Below the pieces are notes generated by a model, which was not told the DNA's origin, did not search any database, and saw only the letters and a list, made by a program, of their open reading frames with translations. From Streptomyces sp. rh34 (lineage in GTDB: Bacteria > Actinomycetota > Actinomycetes > Streptomycetales > Streptomycetaceae): a stretch of DNA of 61,202 nucleotides. The stretch is taken from positions 1 through 61,202 of the forward strand of contig NZ_NTGZ01000010.1 in the NCBI RefSeq assembly GCF_002551245.1. Direction: 5' to 3'. Positions 1 through 8,379 of the stretch are shown one piece after another. Every line of letters begins with the position of its first letter. Positions within the stretch are counted from its first letter, which is position 1. Made by a program: the position numbers and the translations under genes.

Positions 1-20
1 GCGCCCACCCCCTGAGGACC

Positions 21-1100
21 ATGCCGACCACACCCCCCGCCCCCGCCCCGGCGCCGACGGTCCCGGAGACGCCTCGTCCCGTCCGCGAGCACCGCTACGA
101 CATCGACCTGATCCGGCTGCTCTGCTCGGTCGGCGTGATCGGCCTCCACACCGGCTCGGCCTTCGTGAACGCCGTGGGCCGGACGGCGTCGCAGGGGCCC
201 GGCACCTACTGGGCCGGGCTGACCGCCGACTCCGTCGGCCGCTTCGCCGTGCCCCTCTTCTTCGCCATCGCCGGCTGGGTCGTCCTGGTCGGTGCCCCGC
301 CGAAGGACGGCGCACGGCTGCGGCGGCGCATCGTGCGGATCGTGGTGCCCCTCGCCGTCTGGACGGCGCTCTACCTCGCCTGGGGCAGGCTGCGCGGAAC
401 CAACGACGACCCGGTGGGCGACCTGGCGCTGGACTCCGTGTTCGCCTCGGTCCGCCCCGCCTACCACCTCTGGTACCTCTACGCCTACCTCCCCGTGATC
501 ATGACCCTGGGGCTGGTGGTGCTGGTCAGGTCGGGCAAGCGGCCGTGGGGTCTCGGCGCGGTGCTGCTGGTCCTGGCGTCCGCCCCGTCGCTCTTCGGCG
601 ATCTGGCCGAGGCCACCGGCCGCGAACTTCCTCGCTTCGGCTGGGCGTTCGGGCCGTACCAGCTGATCTACGCGGTGCTCGGGGCGCTGCTGCTCGCCGC
701 CCCGGCCGGCACGTTCGGCCGACGCCGGCTCCCCTGGCTGCTGCTCGCGGCGGCCACGCTGGCCGGGGTGATCGCGTACCAGCACGAGGTGCACTACGCG
801 ATCCCGTACGCACACGTCCTGGTGGCCCTGTTCAGCTGCGGCGTCCTGATCTCCCTGCACGGCCTGCGCGTCCCGGAGCGGATGCGCCCCACCCTGACCC
901 GGCTGGCCGACGCGTCGTTCGGGGCCTACCTGGTGCACGTACTCGTGCTCGGCGTCCTCACCGACGCCCTCGTCCGGGCGGACCTGGGCGGCCCGGCCGC
1001 CGCCGCGCTCGTGGTCGGGATCACGGTGGCCACGACGGCCCTGTCGTTCGGCGCGGCCATGCTGTGGGGCCGCGCGGGTGCGGGCAAGGTGCTGGGCTGA
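21..1100 (+). CDS. Membrane acyltransferase, acyltransferase-3 (OafA/YrhL-like) family
   Basis: The 359-residue protein is mostly hydrophobic, with about ten probable membrane helices. It opens with a Pro/Ala-rich cytoplasmic tail, then DIDLIRLLCSVGVIGLH, the typical first helix of acyltransferase-3 proteins, with the conserved His at its end, followed by the FFAIAGW motif. The family transfers acyl groups (usually acetyl) to surface sugars at the membrane. The ATG follows a GAGGA-type ribosome site; a TGA at 13-15 may end an upstream gene outside the window. It converges on the polysialyltransferase-like gene and lies beside a nonulosonate cluster, so O-acylation of that polymer is a reasonable inference. 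The acceptor cannot be read from the sequence. Confidence 0.85.
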   Translation: MPTTPPAPAPAPTVPETPRPVREHRYDIDLIRLLCSVGVIGLHTGSAFVNAVGRTASQGPGTYWAGLTADSVGRFAVPLFFAIAGWVVLVGAPPKDGARLRRRIVRIVVPLAVWTALYLAWGRLRGTNDDPVGDLALDSVFASVRPAYHLWYLYAYLPVIMTLGLVVLVRSGKRPWGLGAVLLVLASAPSLFGDLAEATGRELPRFGWAFGPYQLIYAVLGALLLAAPAGTFGRRRLPWLLLAAATLAGVIAYQHEVHYAIPYAHVLVALFSCGVLISLHGLRVPERMRPTLTRLADASFGAYLVHVLVLGVLTDALVRADLGGPAAAALVVGITVATTALSFGAAMLWGRAGAGKVLG

Positions 1101-1121
1101 CCGTTCCGCGCGCCTGCCGCG

Positions 1122-1150
1122 CCCCGGGGGAGGGCCTGCCCCCCCCGGGG
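1122..1150. terminator. Hairpin between convergent genes
   Basis: An inverted repeat pairs 1122-1133 with 1139-1150 (nine G-C pairs, one mismatch, two more pairs) around a 5-nt loop. It lies between the ends of the acyltransferase (1100) and the polysialyltransferase-like gene (1160) and could terminate both. There is no long T tract, as is usual in Streptomyces. Confidence 0.55.
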
Positions 1151-1159
1151 GGAGGCTCC

Positions 1160-2494
1160 TCAGCCTCTGCCGTTCCGCAACGCCTTGGCCCGCCGCGCCA
1201 CCCGGCGCAGGGCCGGGCTGCCGCGCAGGAACGCCAGCCGGGCCGGGACCACTCCGGGAAGCGCGAGCGAGGCCAGGCGCCGGCGCTTGAAGTAGCGCCA
1301 GGTGCGGTCGTCCAGCCGCGTGGACAGATAACGCTCGGCCGCCGGGCGCAGATCGGGGCGGACCTTCGGCCGCATCGCGAAGCCGACGGCCGCGAGCAGA
1401 CCGTCCAACTCCGCACCGGCGTACGGTGTCCGCGCGGCGACCGCCTCCGCGTCACCGATCCCCGGCAGCAGGGCGTCGGCGAGCGTCGCCGGTATCCGCT
1501 CCGCGTTCTCGTACGGGGTCAGCCGCTCCAGGAGCAGCCCCGTGCCGACGGCCGCCACCGGAAGGCCGTGGAACCGGGCCGCCCCGAACAGCGCGGCCGA
1601 GGTGCAGCCGACGACCAGCGCGGGCCGCATCCGGTGCAGCAGCACATCGGCCGGCACCGGCAACGGGCTCTCCAGCACGGTCAGTTCGACGCCCAGCCGG
1701 TCCGCCTCGGCGCGCAGCGCCGCCGGGTCCTCCCAGGGGGCGTACGGGTCCGGTGCGAACACCAGCCGACGGTGGCCGAGGGCCGCGGCCCCGCGCACCA
1801 TCTCCAGCCGCAGCTCCGCCTCCTCGGCGGCCGGGATCAGCCCGGCCCCGGCGAGGTCCTGCCCGAGCAGCAGCGCGGGCGCCTCGACGGCAGGCAGCTC
1901 CACGCCCGCGTCCGCCAGTTCACCGAACACCTTGGTGAACGCCTCGGCGGGAACGGCCCGCGGCTCCACCCCGTACTCGCCCAGCAACAACAGACGTGCC
2001 CCCGGGACCAGATCCGCGTGGAGGAGCCGCCGCACCCGGACCCCGGTCAGCGGGGGGATCTTCTCCCCGGTCGGGCCGTAGCCGCCGGGCCCCTCCGCGT
2101 ACACATCGACCGGGGCACCGGCGAAGACCTGGGTGAGCGCCCGGGCGGGACCGGCGTGCGGGGAGTCCACCACGAGCTCCAGCTCCTCGTCGCCGAGCTG
2201 CCAGGCGCGCCGGAAGTGGCGCTCCCACAACGGGGCGTCGTCGGTCCGGGGCGTCCAGCCGGCCGGGTGGAAGGGGAAGATCGCGTCGTTCCACGAGAGG
2301 ACCTCGTCGAACCGGGCGCGCAGCCGCTCGAAACCGGCGGTCTCCGAGACATCGGCGACGGTCTCCGGAGCCGGCCCCGTCCGGGACAGCAGCAGGATCC
2401 GCCGGTCGGGCTCGGTGAAGCAGCCCGCGTCGATCGCCGCGGCGAGCAGCACCGTCGCGGCGGGCGAGGAGGCGTGGAAGATCCGGATGGTCAT
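1160..2494 (-). CDS. Polysialyltransferase-family glycosyltransferase (GT-B-like)
   Basis: The 444-residue protein starts at the ATG at 2494, which overlaps the stop of the upstream GT2 gene by 4 nt (ATGA); the reading frame extends further upstream but that part lies inside the GT2 gene. The N-terminus MTIRIFHASSPAATVLLAAA resembles alpha-2,8-polysialyltransferase-family proteins, and a GCTSAALFG segment near residues 296-304 matches the Ser/Thr motif of bacterial sialyltransferases that binds the CMP part of the donor. The acidic motif is weak (LLLLGEYG). Basic C-terminus (KRRR, RRVARRAK) suggests membrane association. Together with the NeuA and NeuB genes it probably polymerises or transfers a nonulosonic acid. 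The exact donor and acceptor are unknown. Confidence 0.7.
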   Translation of the reverse strand: MTIRIFHASSPAATVLLAAAIDAGCFTEPDRRILLLSRTGPAPETVADVSETAGFERLRARFDEVLSWNDAIFPFHPAGWTPRTDDAPLWERHFRRAWQLGDEELELVVDSPHAGPARALTQVFAGAPVDVYAEGPGGYGPTGEKIPPLTGVRVRRLLHADLVPGARLLLLGEYGVEPRAVPAEAFTKVFGELADAGVELPAVEAPALLLGQDLAGAGLIPAAEEAELRLEMVRGAAALGHRRLVFAPDPYAPWEDPAALRAEADRLGVELTVLESPLPVPADVLLHRMRPALVVGCTSAALFGAARFHGLPVAAVGTGLLLERLTPYENAERIPATLADALLPGIGDAEAVAARTPYAGAELDGLLAAVGFAMRPKVRPDLRPAAERYLSTRLDDRTWRYFKRRRLASLALPGVVPARLAFLRGSPALRRVARRAKALRNGRG

Positions 2495-3483
2495 GCGGCC
2501 GAGGCCCCCTTCGCGGCGACCGGACGGCGGCGCAGCCTGCGCACCCGGGTCGCTCGTGTCACGTCCATGGCGTCGAGAGCCTCGTCCAGCAGCCGCTGCG
2601 GCAGGCGTCCCAGGGCCGCCGCACCGCGCGACTTCAGTTCGCGGGCCACGGCCGGTTCGAATTTTTCGAGGGCGCCCAGATGATGGGCGATGACCGCGCA
2701 ATAGGTGCGTACGGCCTTCGGCAGCAAAGCGTCCGCGTCACGGTCGGCGGCCGTCTCGGCGATCACCTGGTCGAAAGCGCGCAGGAAATCGAGCTGACGC
2801 ACATCGCCGATCTGGGTCAGCGACGTGGCCACCCCGCGCCGGTAGAAATGGCTGAGCATGCCCAGCACGGCGAACGATTCCGCCTCCCGGTGCAGCCGCC
2901 AGATCCACGGCCGGTCCTCGGCCGTGCGCAGCCCGTCGGTGAAGTGGAGCAGTCCCCGGTCCAGCAGCCGCCGGTGATAGAGGCCCGCCCAGGCGAACGC
3001 GTAGTCCACGGAGGTGGTGCGGTGGGCGGGCAGGATCGCGGCCCGGGGGTCGCTCACCACCCCGTGCGGCCCGTGCGGAGCCCGGCGTACGGTCCGCGAC
3101 GTGCCGTTCGCCTGGACGTGGTCGGTGCGCACGAAGTCGCATCCCAGCGCCTCGGTCCGGGCCACCAGCCGTTCGTAGTGCCCTGGGGCCAGCCAGTCGT
3201 CGCCGTCCAGGAAGGCGATGTACTCGCCGCGGGCGGCCTCCAGACCGGTGTTGCGCGCGGTCGCCAGACCGCCGTTCACCTCGTGCCGCAGCAGCACGGC
3301 CCCCGGGATCTCGTCCGCGGCCCGGCGCAGCAGCCGGGGGGTCTCATCGGTCGAACAGTCGTCGACGAGAAGGAACTCGAAGTCCTCGCGGGCGTTGGCC
3401 CGCAGACTTCTGAGGGTGTCGGGCGCGTAGGCCTGCACGTTGAAGAACGGCACGATGACGGAGAGCTTAACCACGCGCATCAC
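2491..3483 (-). CDS. Family 2 glycosyltransferase
   Basis: The 330-residue protein has a classic GT-A fold start: KLSVIVPFFN near residue 6, DDCSTDET near 40, and the metal/nucleotide-sugar DxD-type motif LDGDDW near residue 92. It should transfer a sugar from a nucleotide donor in the cytoplasm. Start codons GTG 3483 and ATG 3480 are adjacent; the nearest GGAG lies 11-14 nt upstream, so the choice is open. It is the first gene of a two-gene leftward operon with the polysialyltransferase-like gene (4-nt overlap) and is divergent from the DUF6716-like gene. Context suggests it builds a primer or linkage sugar for the surface polymer. Confidence 0.85.
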   Translation of the reverse strand: MMRVVKLSVIVPFFNVQAYAPDTLRSLRANAREDFEFLLVDDCSTDETPRLLRRAADEIPGAVLLRHEVNGGLATARNTGLEAARGEYIAFLDGDDWLAPGHYERLVARTEALGCDFVRTDHVQANGTSRTVRRAPHGPHGVVSDPRAAILPAHRTTSVDYAFAWAGLYHRRLLDRGLLHFTDGLRTAEDRPWIWRLHREAESFAVLGMLSHFYRRGVATSLTQIGDVRQLDFLRAFDQVIAETAADRDADALLPKAVRTYCAVIAHHLGALEKFEPAVARELKSRGAAALGRLPQRLLDEALDAMDVTRATRVRRLRRRPVAAKGASAA

Positions 3484-3682
3484 GTTAGGTGCGGCTCCGG
3501 CTCTTTCCTTTTCCGCAATGCGCCCAGCAGGTGAACAACGCCCGTCACTCAGGTGAATCGCGTTCCCCGGGGCCGGAATTGAGGGTGCATTCGGGCCCGG
3601 CCCCCAATCGTCGGCTCGCTGTTAACCATCTGTTGCCATCACGTTGGGCCGCGCATCGGAATGCCTTCCTAACTTCTAGGAC

Positions 3683-5068
3683 GTGCCCCCACGTACCAGC
3701 AATGAGGCCGAACCGGCCGAAACCCCCGCCGCGCTCCGACCGGCGCTGCGGGTCGCCGTCCTCGCCGACTCCGACACCCGGTGGAAATGGGGCGCGCTCA
3801 CCGCGCGCCGCCTGACCGCCGGAGCGGCGGACGGCCCGGACGCGCGGCCCGTCGAGGTCAGCGGGCTGCTGCTGCGCGGCCGGGCCACCCCGACGCCCCG
3901 CCAGCTCGCGGAGGTCGGCGAGGTCGGGATCGACCCCGAGCGGGTCCGCGAGGTCACCGCCGTCGAGTTCCTGCACACCGTGCGCGACGAGGGGTACGAC
4001 CTCGTCGTCCTCGCCCTCGTCGGCGGCGGCGTCCAGGCCATGCTGCACGGCCTCGCCGCCCTCGGCCTGCCGCGCCGGCCCGTCATCGTCACCGGATACG
4101 TGGGCGTCGTCTACGAGAAGCTCGCCGACGGGCTCCTCCTCCGCCACGGCGCGGACGTCGTCCTCGCCAACTCGGCCCACGACGCGGAGCGTTTCCGCGC
4201 GGTGTACGAGGGAGTGGGCGCCGACGCCTCCGCCGTCACGGAAGCCGCCCTCCCCTTCCTCGGCGGAGCCCCCTACCGTCCCGAAGAGGGCCGCGACACG
4301 GTGGTGTTCGCCGCCCAGCCCTCCGTGCCGGCCTCCCGCGCCGACCGTACGTACCTGCTGCGCAGGCTCGTCGAGCACGCCCGGCTGCACCCGCGCCGCG
4401 AGGTGCTGCTCAAGCTGCGCTCCAAGCCCGGTGAGCACACCACGCACATCGAGGAGCTGCCCTACCAGAAGCTCGCGCAGCGGCTGCCCGGCGGTCTGCC
4501 GCCCAACTTCCGCCTGGTGTACGGGCACATGGGCGAAGTCCTGGACCGCACCGACCTCCTGGTCACGGTCTCCTCGACGGCCGCGCTGGAGTCCCTGCAC
4601 CGCCGCATCCCGACCGCGATCCTCACCGACCTCGGCGTCCGCGAGACGCTCGGCAACCACCACTTCGTCGGCTCCGGGCTCCTCACCTCCTGGGACCGGC
4701 TCGACGGCGGGATCCGGCCCCGGCCCGACGGCCAGTGGCTCGCCGGCCAGGGCGTCGCCGCCGACGGCTCGTACGGCACCGCCTACGACACGGCCCGCGC
4801 CAAGGTCACCGCCCTCCTCGCCACCGGCCAACTCCCGCCGCCGGCCCCCTACTACACACCGGCCACCGCCCCCGGCTACCTCCCCGGCATCCTCGCCCGC
4901 CACCACCTGGCCCCCGACGGCACGCCCCTGCCCGGCGCCGCCGCACCGCAGGAACCCGGCCGGGTCCGGGGCGCGGTGCGCGAAACCGTCCGCAACGCGG
5001 CCCGGGGCGCCTACCGCCAGGGCGTCCAGCGCGTCGCCCCCGTGATCCGCCGGATGGGCGAGCTGTGA
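3683..5068 (+). CDS. DUF6716-like putative glycosyltransferase
   Basis: The 461-residue protein starts at a GTG with no ribosome site; a -10-like TAACTT (3670-3675) ends 7 nt before it, suggesting a leaderless mRNA. It opens with a Rossmann-like strand (RVAVLADSDTRWKWG), and its second half holds LKLRSKPGEHTTH and, near residues 296-300, VSSTAALE. This layout resembles GT-B sialyltransferase-like enzymes, whose C-terminal half carries a basic/His motif and an S-S/T motif. I recognise it as the family called DUF6716 in Streptomyces nonulosonate clusters, without a proven function. It ends in a basic amphipathic tail. Its TGA overlaps a possible GTG of the next gene, so it is translationally linked to the synthetase. 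Confidence 0.6.
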   Translation: MPPRTSNEAEPAETPAALRPALRVAVLADSDTRWKWGALTARRLTAGAADGPDARPVEVSGLLLRGRATPTPRQLAEVGEVGIDPERVREVTAVEFLHTVRDEGYDLVVLALVGGGVQAMLHGLAALGLPRRPVIVTGYVGVVYEKLADGLLLRHGADVVLANSAHDAERFRAVYEGVGADASAVTEAALPFLGGAPYRPEEGRDTVVFAAQPSVPASRADRTYLLRRLVEHARLHPRREVLLKLRSKPGEHTTHIEELPYQKLAQRLPGGLPPNFRLVYGHMGEVLDRTDLLVTVSSTAALESLHRRIPTAILTDLGVRETLGNHHFVGSGLLTSWDRLDGGIRPRPDGQWLAGQGVAADGSYGTAYDTARAKVTALLATGQLPPPAPYYTPATAPGYLPGILARHHLAPDGTPLPGAAAPQEPGRVRGAVRETVRNAARGAYRQGVQRVAPVIRRMGEL

Positions 5069-5091
5069 CCACCACTCCAGGAGCAGCCACC

Positions 5092-6357
5092 ATGACCCCA
5101 GGGACAACGATGCAACCGCCCCCGACCCCGACCGTCCTCGCCGTGATCCCCGCCCGCGGCGGATCCAAGGGCGTCCCCGCCAAGAACCTCGCCGAGGTCG
5201 GCGGCATCCCCCTGGTCGCCCGCGCCGTCCGCGCCGCGCTCGGCGCCCCCGAGGTCACCGACGTCGTCGTCACCACCGACGACGGGGCGATCGCCGAGGC
5301 CGCCCGGAGCGCCGCCGTCGACCTCCGGGCCGCCCACCGGCTGCACGTCGTCGAGCGCCCCGCCGCCATCGCGGGCGACACCGCGACCAGCGAAGCGGCC
5401 GTGCTGCACGCGATGGACGTCTACGAGGCCGAACGCGCCCGGAGCGTCGACGTGGTCCTCCTCGTCCAGTGCACCAGCCCGTTCGTCTCCCGCGAGGACA
5501 TCGGCGGCGTCGCCCGGGCGGTGGCCCACGAGGGCGCGGACACGGCCGTCACGGTCGCCCCGTTCCACGGCTTCGTCTGGCGCGACGGGCACGCGGTCGA
5601 GGAGGGAACGTACGGCGTCAACCACGACAAGTCCGTACGCCCCCGCCGCCAGGACCGCCCCCAGGACCACCTGGAGACCGGCGCCGCCTACGCGATGGAC
5701 GCGGCGGGCTTCCGCACCCACCGCCACCGCTTCTTCGGCCACACCGCCCTCGTGCCCACCGACCCGGCGCGGGTACTGGAGATCGACGACCCGCACGACC
5801 TGGCCCGCGCCCGCGCGCTCGCCCCGCTCCTGGACCCCTCCCCGCTGCCCTCCCTCGCGGACGTGGACGCGGTCGTCCTGGACTTCGACGGCACCCAGAC
5901 CGACGACCGGGTCATGATCGACTCCGAGGGCCGCGAGACGGTCGCCGTGCACCGGGGCGACGGACTCGGCATCGCCGCGCTGCGCAAGGCCGGGGTGCCC
6001 CTGCTGATCCTCTCCACCGAGCAGAACCCGGTCGTGGCGGCCAGGGCCCGCAAGCTCCAGATCCCCGTGCTGCACGGCATCGACCGCAAGGACGAGGCGC
6101 TGAAGCGGTGGTGCGACGAGCAGTCCATCGCCCCCGACCGGGTCCTCTACGTCGGCAACGACGTCAACGACCTGCCCTGCTTTTCGCTCGCCGGCTGGCC
6201 CGTCGCCGTCGCGAGCGCCCACGACTCGGTACGCGCCGCGGCGCGCGCCGTCACGACCACCCCCGGGGGCTACGGCGCCATCCGCGAGATCGCGGCCTGG
6301 CTGCTGGGCCCCACCCTCACCACCACTCCCTCTGTCCCCACAGTCCCCACCAAGTAA
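5092..6357 (+). CDS. CMP-nonulosonate cytidylyltransferase fused to KdsC-like HAD phosphatase
   Basis: The ATG at 5092 is chosen because AGGAG (5079-5083) lies 8 nt upstream; a GTG at 5065 overlapping the previous stop is the alternative. Of 421 residues, about 1-235 form an acylneuraminate cytidylyltransferase with the nucleotide loop VIPARGGSKGVPAKN. Residues about 258-410 form a HAD phosphatase of the KdsC type: nucleophile motif VVLDFDGTQTDD with Asp264 and Asp266, then GNDVNDLP near 355-362. One protein can thus remove the 9-phosphate left by a NeuB-type synthase and activate the sugar with CTP. It sits directly upstream of neuB. Which nonulosonate (Kdn, sialic acid or other) is used cannot be told from sequence. 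Confidence 0.88.
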   Translation: MTPGTTMQPPPTPTVLAVIPARGGSKGVPAKNLAEVGGIPLVARAVRAALGAPEVTDVVVTTDDGAIAEAARSAAVDLRAAHRLHVVERPAAIAGDTATSEAAVLHAMDVYEAERARSVDVVLLVQCTSPFVSREDIGGVARAVAHEGADTAVTVAPFHGFVWRDGHAVEEGTYGVNHDKSVRPRRQDRPQDHLETGAAYAMDAAGFRTHRHRFFGHTALVPTDPARVLEIDDPHDLARARALAPLLDPSPLPSLADVDAVVLDFDGTQTDDRVMIDSEGRETVAVHRGDGLGIAALRKAGVPLLILSTEQNPVVAARARKLQIPVLHGIDRKDEALKRWCDEQSIAPDRVLYVGNDVNDLPCFSLAGWPVAVASAHDSVRAAARAVTTTPGGYGAIREIAAWLLGPTLTTTPSVPTVPTK

Positions 6358-6369
6358 GGAAGCACCACC

Positions 6370-7302
6370 ATGAGCACCTCCCGCCTGCGCACCTTCGGCA
6401 CCCGCACCGCCGGCCCCGGCAACCCCGTCTACATCACGGGCGAGATCGGCATCAACCACAACGGCGACCTCGACAACGCCATCGCGCTGATCGACGCGGC
6501 GGCCGAAGCCGGCTGCGACGCCGTCAAGTTCCAGAAGCGCACCCCGGAGATCTGCACCCCGCGCGACCAGTGGGACATCGAGCGCGACACCCCCTGGGGC
6601 CGGATGACGTACATCGACTACCGCCACCGCGTCGAGTTCGGCGAGGCCGAGTACACCGCCATCGCCGAGCACTGCGCCAAGCGCGGCATCGACTGGTTCG
6701 CCTCCCCGTGGGACACCGAGGCCGTCGCCTTCCTGGAGAAGTTCGACGTCCCCGCCCACAAGGTGGCCTCCGCCTCCCTCACCGACGACGAGCTGCTGCG
6801 CGCCCTGCGCGCCACCGGCCGCACGGTGATCCTCTCCACCGGCATGTCGACCCCGAAGCAGATCCGCCACGCGGTCGAGGTCCTCGGATCGGACAACATC
6901 CTGCTCTGCCACGCCACTTCCACGTACCCGGCGAAGGCCGAGGAGCTGAACCTGCGGGTCATCAACACCCTCCAGCAGGAGTACCCGAACGTCCCGATCG
7001 GCTACTCCGGCCACGAGACCGGCCTGCAGACCACCCTCGCGGCCGTCGCGCTCGGCGCCACGTTCGTCGAGCGCCACATCACCCTGGACCGCGCGATGTG
7101 GGGCTCCGACCAGGCCGCCTCCGTCGAGCCGCAGGGCCTGACCCGCCTGGTCCGCGACATCCGCACCATCGAGCAGTCGCTCGGTGACGGCGTCAAGAAG
7201 GTGTACGAGTCCGAGCTCGGCCCGATGAAGAAGCTCCGCCGGGTCGCGGGCGTCGTCGCCGAGACCGAGAACGCGCCGGCCCCCGAGCCGGTCGCGGTCT
7301 GA
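6370..7302 (+). CDS. neuB: NeuB-type nonulosonate (Kdn/sialate) synthase lacking the SAF domain
   Basis: It condenses phosphoenolpyruvate with a hexose or hexosamine (often 6-phosphate) to a nonulosonate. The TIM-barrel start is clear (VYITGEIGINHNGD), and the two metal-ligand histidines fall at His215 (GYSGHETG) and His236 (VERHITLD), the positions I recall for Neisseria NeuB. The protein is only 310 residues: the C-terminal SAF/antifreeze-like domain of ordinary NeuB (about 345-350 residues) is absent and a short Pro/Ala tail takes its place. A good AAGGA ribosome site precedes the ATG, 12 nt after the synthetase-phosphatase gene. The fused phosphatase suggests that its product is a 9-phosphate. 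In Streptomyces such genes have been linked to Kdn-containing teichulosonic acid. Confidence 0.87.
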   Translation: MSTSRLRTFGTRTAGPGNPVYITGEIGINHNGDLDNAIALIDAAAEAGCDAVKFQKRTPEICTPRDQWDIERDTPWGRMTYIDYRHRVEFGEAEYTAIAEHCAKRGIDWFASPWDTEAVAFLEKFDVPAHKVASASLTDDELLRALRATGRTVILSTGMSTPKQIRHAVEVLGSDNILLCHATSTYPAKAEELNLRVINTLQQEYPNVPIGYSGHETGLQTTLAAVALGATFVERHITLDRAMWGSDQAASVEPQGLTRLVRDIRTIEQSLGDGVKKVYESELGPMKKLRRVAGVVAETENAPAPEPVAV

Positions 7303-7312
7303 GCGCCGACCG

Positions 7313-8347
7313 GTGAACCTCGCCTTCGTCGAGAGCCCGGTCCAGCTCCTGAACGTCCTGGAGTGGGTTCACACCCAGGGGGGAGACGATCCGGCCGCCA
7401 CCACGGTCGTCGTCCTCCCCCCGGTCGACCCGATGTCGCGCGGTCAGCTGCGCCGGATGGCGGAGCTGGCCCGCGACGAGGGCATCGCCGTCCGCTGGCA
7501 GGAGGCGCGCGGCGAGTCCGGCGCGCCCCTGAAGGCCCTGCGCGCCCTGGCCGGCCTGGTCCGGCGCGCGGACCACATAGTGATCGGCGACCCGTTCTCC
7601 CGCTATGTGCAGCTCCTGCTGACCCTGGTCCGCGCCGACCGCCTCACGGTGGTCGACGACGGCACGGCCACCATGGAGTTCGTCGCCCAGCTGGCCCGGG
7701 GCGAACGCCTCACCCGCTGGCACCGCCGGGGCCGCACAGGACCGCGCGAACTGGTCCTCGCCCCGGTCACGGCGACGGCCCGCCGCCGCTTCACCCCGAC
7801 GGCGGACCACACGGTCGAGGTGTTCACCGCGATGCCGGTCGAGGCTCCGCCCGGCATCGTGGTCACCCCGAACACCTTCGCCTGGACCCGCGCCCGCTTC
7901 GGCCCGCCCAGCATCGGCAAGGGCGCGGACCTGGTCGGCACCTCCCTGGTCGAGACGGGCGTCGTCGACCCCGCCCCGTACCAGGAGGCGGTCACGGCCC
8001 TGGCCCGCACCCACGGAGCCACCCGCTACTTCGCCCACCGCCGCGAGTCCGCCGAGAAGCTCCGCGCCCTGGAAGCCGCCACCGGCCTGGAGATCGTCCG
8101 CCCGGACCTTCCGCTCGAACTCATCGCCCGCCGCGGCCCCATCGGCCGCACGATCGTCAGCTTCCCCTCCACGGTCGTCCACACCCTCCCGCTGGCCCTG
8201 GCCGGCACGGGCGTGAACGTCGCGGTCTGCGACATCTCCCCGGAATGGCTCCGCGCCACGGCATCGCCCCGCGCCCAGGGCTTCCTGAGCGGGGTCACGG
8301 AGACGGCGCGGGGGGTGCAGCGACTGTCGTCGGTGGCCCACGCGTAG
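7313..8347 (+). CDS. Putative sialyltransferase-like protein (GT-B, GT52/polysialyltransferase type)
   Basis: The 344-residue protein starts at a GTG 10 nt after neuB. No name is certain, but three motifs match the scheme of bacterial sialyltransferases: an acidic motif VVDDGTA with Asp115-Asp116-Gly117 (D/E-D/E-G), a His motif FAHRRES with His242, and a Ser/Thr motif SFPSTVVH at 283-290. In known enzymes the His motif is usually His-Pro; here it is His-Arg. The N-terminus (MNLAFVESPVQLLNVLEW) also resembles GT52/polysialyltransferase starts. As the last gene of the nonulosonate operon it likely transfers the CMP-activated sugar. The stop codon lies inside a terminator stem. Confidence 0.6.
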   Translation: MNLAFVESPVQLLNVLEWVHTQGGDDPAATTVVVLPPVDPMSRGQLRRMAELARDEGIAVRWQEARGESGAPLKALRALAGLVRRADHIVIGDPFSRYVQLLLTLVRADRLTVVDDGTATMEFVAQLARGERLTRWHRRGRTGPRELVLAPVTATARRRFTPTADHTVEVFTAMPVEAPPGIVVTPNTFAWTRARFGPPSIGKGADLVGTSLVETGVVDPAPYQEAVTALARTHGATRYFAHRRESAEKLRALEAATGLEIVRPDLPLELIARRGPIGRTIVSFPSTVVHTLPLALAGTGVNVAVCDISPEWLRATASPRAQGFLSGVTETARGVQRLSSVAHA

Positions 8348-8379
8348 GGGCTCCCGGGGCGGCGGGAGCCCCTACGCGC
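8340..8379. terminator. Bidirectional terminator containing both stop codons
   Basis: A 16-bp perfect stem pairs 8341-8356 with 8363-8378 around a 6-nt loop. The TAG of the rightward gene (8345-8347) is in the left arm and the TAG of the leftward gene (complement of 8372-8374) is in the right arm, so both convergent transcripts end in the same hairpin. Confidence 0.85.

Noticed and set aside
782..808. CTACGCGATCCCGTACG in the acyltransferase gene as another nucleoside operator
   Set aside because: It is within coding sequence, has a different core and spacing, and is explained by Tyr-Ala-Ile-Pro-Tyr codons.
5011..7077. 688-residue minus-strand frame across the synthetase and neuB genes
   Set aside because: It is antisense to two clearly recognisable enzymes and has repetitive Gly/Val/Asp composition.
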